DNA of 64,000 nucleotides from contig NZ_JAGJBZ010000002.1 of assembly GCF_020010925.1 (NCBI RefSeq), forward strand, positions 62,001 to 126,000, given 5' to 3'. The notes under the pieces were generated by a model, which was given only the letters and a program-made list of their open reading frames with translations, searched no databases and had not been told where the DNA came from. Source of the stretch: Streptomyces griseiscabiei. Its GTDB lineage: Bacteria > Actinomycetota > Actinomycetes > Streptomycetales > Streptomycetaceae. This document shows, in pieces, positions 58,983-64,000 of this stretch. A program made the translations under genes and the position numbers. Positions within the stretch are counted from its first letter, which is position 1. Each line of letters begins with the position of its first letter.

Positions 58983-59499
58983 TCAGTCGCGGCGCATACG
59001 TGTTGACAGGGCGGGCGGCGCGGCATCGCCGGGCGGGATCTCCGGCGACGGGGCGAGCCCGGCCACGGAGCGGAGGAATCCTGTGGCGAGCGGCGGTGAT
59101 TCGCAGGTGCCGTTCGGCGCGGAGATCGGCTTCTCCGACGAGGACCTGAGCTACTGCGTGCGAGCAACGGGGCTGCTGGATCAAGAAGCGGCCCACAGGA
59201 GAACCACGCTCACATGTGTTGCCTGTCCTGGTGACGGAGGCGCCGTGGCACCGGAATTCCTCTCTCTTGAAGATCGTGCGCCGGCACACCTTCATCATGG
59301 ATAGGCATCCCCGACGAAATCTTGTCGATCGGTGACTGATCCTTAGCTGTTGGATGCCAGTTCCGCTATGCACCTTTCGATACCTTCGCGGACAGGGGAC
59401 CTGCGCATGGCGCGAGGTGCCGACGAAAGCTGCCGCACCACGAGGCGCCTTGTCATATCCCGGTAAAGCCGGGAGGGAATTGGAGGTTTTCCCTCGTCC

Positions 59500-59860
59500 T
59501 GACAGCGACTGAGCTTGTGAGGTCGTTGGCGTGAGGGACGGACCGGTTCCGGCGAGGCATCCGTCGATGAGTGGGAAACATACCGGATTTCCTCATTCCG
59601 TTTCGATGGTCCGGCTGAGGTGCTCGGAGAGTGGTGAAAGCGGTGCGGGACCGCAGCGGCGACCAGAAGCCTTCCGCCGGGTTGAGGCCGGGTGCGTAGG
59701 AGACCAGCCGGTAGCGGGTCGGCCAGTCCTGCCGGGCGATGAACTGCCGCATTCCATAAGCGAGATGAACGTTCAGGATGCCCCGATGTTGCGGCAGGCG
59801 GCAGAAGACGAGGCGGCGAGGAAGGTGGCGGTTGCATCTGACCGTATATCTCACGGGTGA
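59500..59860 (-). pseudogene. IS630-type transposase C-terminal remnant
   Basis: The minus strand encodes 'LNVHLAYGMRQFIARQDW' and 'RLVSYAPGLNPAEGFWSPLR', the DDE-end hallmark of IS630-family transposases (normally 'YAPDLNPVEGxWS'). A frame change follows, and a second frame gives a 'LIDGCLAGTG' tail typical of Streptomyces IS630 copies. No ends or N-terminal half are visible, so the element is dead. Confidence 0.75.
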
Positions 59861-60210
59861 CGTAGCGTCTGAGACGCCGGATGTCGATGGACCGGCTCAG
59901 CCTGGGAACACGCAAGCCGCAGTCCGGCCGCACTTTCCCCGGCCGACCCGCAGACCGGGCTCTCCTGGGTCGAGTTGGTCCGTGCCGTCGTGGCTCGTTC
60001 CGCCCTTCTGCCCGGCCCGCCGCCGGGGAAGTCGCCGCTGGTCGCCCTGCACAGGCCGGCGGTCGCGGACGAGGTGTTCCGGACGCGACCGCCGGAACCT
60101 TCCGGCCTGAGACCTGGCACCGAAGGCACTCACCGTGTGTATCCGGCCGGGCCAGGCCCTCCGGCTCCGCCGAACCGGCCCACCTGGTAGGCGCCGGCCG
60201 GCTGCCGGGT

Positions 60211-60393
60211 GATGACCAAGGGATCGCCGTGGAGGACCTGTCGGTGGCGGGACTGGCCCGCACGAAGCTGACCAAGTCCGTGCACGACGCCGGGTGGCCA
60301 TCGTTCCTCAGCATGCTGGAGTACAAAGCGGAACGGTACGGCCGCACCCTGGTCAGGATCGGCCGGTTCACACCGACCTCCCAGACCTGCTCC
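60211..60393 (+). pseudogene. TnpB (IS605/IS200-type) remnant
   Basis: The + frame encodes 'IAVEDLSVAGLARTKLTKSV', 'LEYKAERYGRTLVRI' and 'TPTSQTCS', matching the RuvC-like and zinc-finger start of TnpB. The frame before and after is unrelated, so only about 60 codons survive. No reRNA-like end could be identified. Confidence 0.75.
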
Positions 60394-61051
60394 AGGCCGC
60401 GAGGGAGTTGCCGTAGCAGTCGAGATGCGGATCCATGGGGATCCCCTGACCGAGTCGCAGTTACGCCCTACTGACCGCGCAGCCCCGCAACGTGGGACAC
60501 CGAAGGCTGTGTGATGTGGCGGGAGTTCGCGACCGGCCCGCAGGCGGTCGGCAGTGCATGAGCTGCATGACGGCTGTGCCCAGGGCCATCGATCCGTGCC
60601 GCCTAGCCCCGGGCCGCGTAGTGGCACAGCAACGATCGAGAAGGCGGGAACCCTCCGGCTTCAGCCCGAGGTGCAAGTCACATCACCTGGCCAGGAGTGC
60701 TCGTAAGTTGCGTGCGTGCCGGTGGAGGCGTCCACGGTGTCCGATGCTTCGCGCAGTGCGGGCACGTCCCGGGTGGGCGACCGAAGAGCGCACGCGAGGA
60801 GGTGCGGCGTCGGCACTCCGGTGACCAGGACGCTCCCCTTCGGCCCGGTGGAGTGACCGAGGTGTGTCGTGTGGTGGCGTCTGAGCTGCATGGTGCGGGG
60901 GCAGGCCTCCCGTGCCGGGACCGTGCTGACTCGGCTCGTCCACGACCACGTTTCGGGGCCCTGGTCCTTTCTCGGGCCGGGGTGGCGCCGGGAACCCCGT
61001 GCCGAACCGTGGGCGACACGTCGTCCCTGCCGCCGTCATGCCCTCGCCGTT

Positions 61052-62002
61052 TCAGGTGAAACAGTGCTGCTTCCGGTAATCGCGGGGCGACATTCCGTAG
61101 GCGCAGCGGAAGTGTCTGCTCAGCATCGCGGCATCCAGCATCCCCCAGTCCGCCGCCAGCTCATTGATCTTCCGGTGCCCCAGGCTCGGATCCCTCAGAT
61201 CGCATGCGAAACGCTCCAGGCGACGGCGTTTGACATAGCTCATGACGCTTTCCCCGATCGGTCCGAAAACTCGATGTAACTGACGCACCGATATGTTGTG
61301 TTCGGCCGCGAGGGTCGCCGGGCTGATCTCGGGGTCGGCCAACTGCCGGTCGATCGACTCCTGAACCGCGATCAGAAGTGGATCGCATCCCCCAGAGTAA
61401 TGCTTTCCGAGCTCGGCATATGCGATTCGCGTCGCGGAGATCGCCAGGATGCGCACGACCTCCTCCATATACGAGGACAGAATCCCATCGGTTTTCATCA
61501 TCTCCACAGCCAGGGTATTCAAGAACGAAAAAAGAAATCCGGATCCGGGACCCTTGGCAGCATCCGTCACGATAAAAGTCCCCCGAGGCGACACCGGGAG
61601 TCCATCCTTCGCTTCGTCGGCGAAACGCAGTACGAGGAGTCGCGAAGCAACGGGCACATTCATCGAAAAGGGAACGTCGCCGTCCGTCATAACCAGCGTC
61701 CCCGCGTCGATCTCCGTACCGTTTCCGGTACCAGCGATGAACGCCATTCCTGACAGTACGCATATGACTGTTCTCTGCGGCGTCAAGGCCGCCTCCGAGT
61801 TGATTGCCTCGAACTCGATGACGGCTGGACCGGAATCTATGATCGTCACCTTGACCCCGCCGGCCTTGAAAGATTTTATCTGCATGCCTGAGCTCGACAA
61901 AAGGCAGTACCTTGCGCTCGGCGCGTCGGCCGGAAATCGAGTGAAGCAAGATGCTTCCCCCTTCTCGGCTCCGAGCGCGACAAACAGTTCAGAACAGGCC
62001 AC
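61052..62002 (-). CDS. txtR: AraC/XylS-family activator of thaxtomin synthesis
   Basis: The product is 316 residues from the GTG at 62002, with GGAGG eight bases upstream. The N-terminal 180 residues form a cupin-like sensor domain. The C-terminal AraC DNA-binding domain (about 205-312) has two HTH motifs ('SPATLAAEHNISVRQLHRVF' and 'INELAADWGMLDAAMLSRHFRCAYGMSPRDYR'). TxtR activates the txt genes and responds to cellobiose. I found no in-frame TTA codon, so direct bldA control of this gene is not indicated. It is divergent from txtA across 1.6 kb. Confidence 0.95.
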   Translation of the reverse strand: MACSELFVALGAEKGEASCFTRFPADAPSARYCLLSSSGMQIKSFKAGGVKVTIIDSGPAVIEFEAINSEAALTPQRTVICVLSGMAFIAGTGNGTEIDAGTLVMTDGDVPFSMNVPVASRLLVLRFADEAKDGLPVSPRGTFIVTDAAKGPGSGFLFSFLNTLAVEMMKTDGILSSYMEEVVRILAISATRIAYAELGKHYSGGCDPLLIAVQESIDRQLADPEISPATLAAEHNISVRQLHRVFGPIGESVMSYVKRRRLERFACDLRDPSLGHRKINELAADWGMLDAAMLSRHFRCAYGMSPRDYRKQHCFT

Positions 62003-63571
62003 GGCGAGATCCTCCGCAAGGAACGAACCCAGTCGTTCACCCGCTTAGTTTGATTGAAATTTCAACTACCAGGTCAATCGGGTCTGGCGCCGGAGGCGGG
62101 AGAATCCTGGTCACAACCCGCGGGTGCGATCGATGCTCCTCGCGCGCCGCAGACGGGTCAGGTGTGCTGACATTCCGCTGCGGACGTCTCCATCGTGGGT
62201 GCGTGGACCCTCGGATCCACGTTGGGTGACTTGCTCACCCGCTGCGTCGACCGAGGGGAGGTGCGATCTGACAGGCCTGTGGCCAGCCGTCTCCGCCGGC
62301 TGGCGTCAGGCAGTCACCCGGGTCACTGCATCGCACCGCATAAACGCTCCTGCGCCGGAGTCCGTGGCGACGCCCGAGCGAGCCTCGCTCGCACGGCATG
62401 CCGCCGCCCGGGCCAGGGTGGCCGTAACGGTCGCGCCCCGTTTCTCCATGCCGTGGCCAGCGCCTCCGGAAACAGTGCGGAGAGAGAAACTCCGTCGCCG
62501 CGATCGGGTTTCCAGGTCTGTCCGAGGCAAATTTGTCCATCAGGTTTTCCTCACTCATCACGAGGCCACGAACGGCCGTAAGGGGAAGGGGCCGTGCGCG
62601 TCTTCGCTTACTGAGTCCGTGCGAGTCCGTCACTGCTCATCAGGAGGTGCTGCGCTGTACAAGAGAGCGCTGTGGGAGCGCTCCCGCTTATTGACAGTGC
62701 CCTGCGGGTGGCAGTCCAGTCAAGTACCTACTGATTGACCGGAGTTGTGTGTTGGCTCCTGAGGGTGCGCACACAGGAGCATTGTCTTGGCGGGCGGTGC
62801 GCAAGCCACCTGCGGGATTGTCGGCGCAGCCGTACGTGCGTTCATCGAACTCGCCCGTTGGGTTTACCTCACCAGCTATCCGCTCAACTGCACTCACTCG
62901 CTACGCCGGGGTGGTTGACTGAGGCGACGGCCCGCCGGACGGACGGAGTCGTCGAGCGCGAGCGCTGCCGATGCGGGAAGTCACAGGCAGCTCCCTGCGC
63001 TTTCCTCCGGTCGCGGAAGTCTGGTCTTCCTGTGTCGAATTTGTTTGTCGAAATTTTGCGAGGTGGCGGGGGCTGCAGGACCCCGGGCGCGGATCACCAC
63101 CTCACCGTTGCCCGACCCCGCTGGATCGTCGGCACGTGGCCTCCTCGCAGTAGCTCCCGCTGCAAACGGAAGCCTGGCGTCCAGAGGCAACGACGCGGTC
63201 ACTGACCGACAAGACTGCGCCGCGGAAACAACCCCATGATGCTTATGTTCCAACGTGCGAGAACCATTCACAGGGGGATTCCCGGTGCTACGACACCTGC
63301 TTCATCGGGACGGACAAGACATTCTGAGAACGGTTCTCCTGCAACCGCTTCTCGATCCGGCGGCCCGTCGGCCGCACGCGGTGGCTCGGGTTCTCGTAGG
63401 AGAAGCCGGCACCCGTACCCCGTGGCCCCCCGAACCGTCGTCGCTCACCACTCCTGGCGCCACTCGGCCCCACGTAGGCCCGACGTCTTTCCCCTCCCCT
63501 GCTTCCGCTTTCCATGCCATCGGCTTGAGCGCGCCCACGGGCGGCTCGACGACAGAGAGGAACGGATACCT
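62003..63571. other. txtR-txtA intergenic region
   Basis: The long control region contains a CebR-like box with an adjacent TTGACA, about 0.9 kb before txtA. Short frames at 62124-62738 and 63255-63584 show no convincing family. A stretch near 62220-62280 faintly resembles a TetR C-terminus in translation. Confidence 0.6.
62673..62686. promoter_or_regulatory. CebR operator
   Basis: TGGGAGCGCTCCCG matches 13 of 14 bases of the CebR palindrome TGGGAGCGCTCCCA. Known biology: CebR represses thaxtomin genes by binding between txtR and txtA, and cellobiose or cellotriose releases it. A -35-like TTGACA begins 5 bases after the box (62691-62696). Confidence 0.88.
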
Positions 63572-64000
63572 GTGTCGCACCTGACCGGTGAAGATCTCCC
63601 GGAGGGAGCGCTCGCCACGACGTGGCCGAGTCTCCTCGAAGCGCGGGTGGCCGACACACCTGACGCCATCGCGCTCGTCGCCGGGGACACGGCGCTCACG
63701 TACGCGCAGTTCAATGCCCGTGCGAACCGGCTCGCCCGGTGGCTGAAGTACCTCGGCGCCGGGCCGGAGCGGTCGGTCGGGCTGGTGCTGGGCAGGTCCG
63801 CGGACTTCTTCCTGTGCGCGACGGCCGTGCTCAAGTGCGGGGCCGCGTACCTGCCGCTGGATCCGAACTACCCCGTGGAGCGACTGTCCTTCATGGCCCG
63901 GGACGCAGCACCCGTGGTGCTGGTGACGACGTCGGACGTCCGGGGCGACCTTCTGGGCCAGCTGCCCACCGGCAGCCTCGTGGTACTGGACGACGAGGCC
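63572..64000 (+). CDS. txtA: Thaxtomin non-ribosomal peptide synthetase, N-terminal part
   Basis: The visible 143 residues start at GTG 63572, with GAGAGG about 11 bases upstream, and run off the window end in frame. They are the N-terminus of an adenylation domain: 'WPSLLEARVADTPDAIALV', 'LTYAQFNARANRLARWL' and core motif A1-like 'LKCGAAYLPLDPNYP'. TxtA and TxtB activate and N-methylate phenylalanine and 4-nitrotryptophan to form the thaxtomin core. Specificity residues lie outside the window. There is no condensation domain before the A domain. Confidence 0.95.
   Translation, partial: MSHLTGEDLPEGALATTWPSLLEARVADTPDAIALVAGDTALTYAQFNARANRLARWLKYLGAGPERSVGLVLGRSADFFLCATAVLKCGAAYLPLDPNYPVERLSFMARDAAPVVLVTTSDVRGDLLGQLPTGSLVVLDDEA

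Noticed and set aside
59861..60210. Further transposase gene between the two remnants
   Set aside because: Translations in all frames gave only Pro/Arg-rich sequence without transposase motifs.
62195..62300. TetR-family C-terminal fragment upstream of txtA
   Set aside because: The similarity rests on about 20 residues with no HTH or intact frame; too weak to call a pseudogene.

Overview
The window is high-GC actinobacterial DNA with Streptomyces gene families and codon habits: GTG starts, ATGA/GTGA overlaps, ECF sigma pairs, WhiB-like protein, DasR-type chitinase operator. The right edge carries the thaxtomin phytotoxin genes (txtE, txtD, txtR and the start of txtA). This points to a plant-pathogenic, common-scab-type Streptomyces such as the S. 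scabiei group; the species call is inference.

Layout. 1-12.5 kb: a mixed set of transport, signalling and secreted genes: GntP permease end, acidic PH-like protein, secreted M14 carboxypeptidase, RsbW-like ATPase, Nramp-type transporter, two ECF sigma genes each paired with a membrane protein, epoxide hydrolase, and a chitinase behind a DasR-like box. 12.5-24.7 kb: a complete tad/Flp pilus locus, all on the + strand, with its own histidine kinase and response regulator. It contains two oddities: a gene made almost entirely of octapeptide repeats, and a CpaE-like ATPase fused to a TadE pseudopilin. 24.7-36 kb: AI-2E permease, lytic transglycosylase-like protein, PhoH, cis-prenyltransferase, methyltransferase, AhpD, and a PadR/ABC exporter operon with a visible operator. 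36-55.1 kb: a core block that I recall as syntenic with S. coelicolor (PBP, SpoIIE phosphatase, both fumarase classes, wblI, glpX, xseAB, ispH, ppgK, ychF). 55.1-64 kb: accessory DNA beginning straight after the ychF terminator, with a decayed vapBC-like pair, txtD/txtE, transposase remnants, txtR, a CebR-like operator and the start of txtA.

How the genes work together. In the thaxtomin region TxtD makes nitric oxide from arginine, TxtE uses it to nitrate tryptophan, and the NRPS TxtA builds the diketopiperazine. TxtR and the CebR box tie expression to cello-oligosaccharides from plant cell walls. The tad genes should form one envelope machine: CpaF motor, TadB/TadC platform, Flp-like pilin, TadE/TadG pseudopilins, CpaB and an OmpA-like wall anchor. 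Many convergent gene ends in the core block carry strong hairpins, and five copies of a dispersed GC-rich repeat sit between genes.

Limits: everything here is read by eye without searches, and start sites are inferred from Shine-Dalgarno-like sequence and family length.
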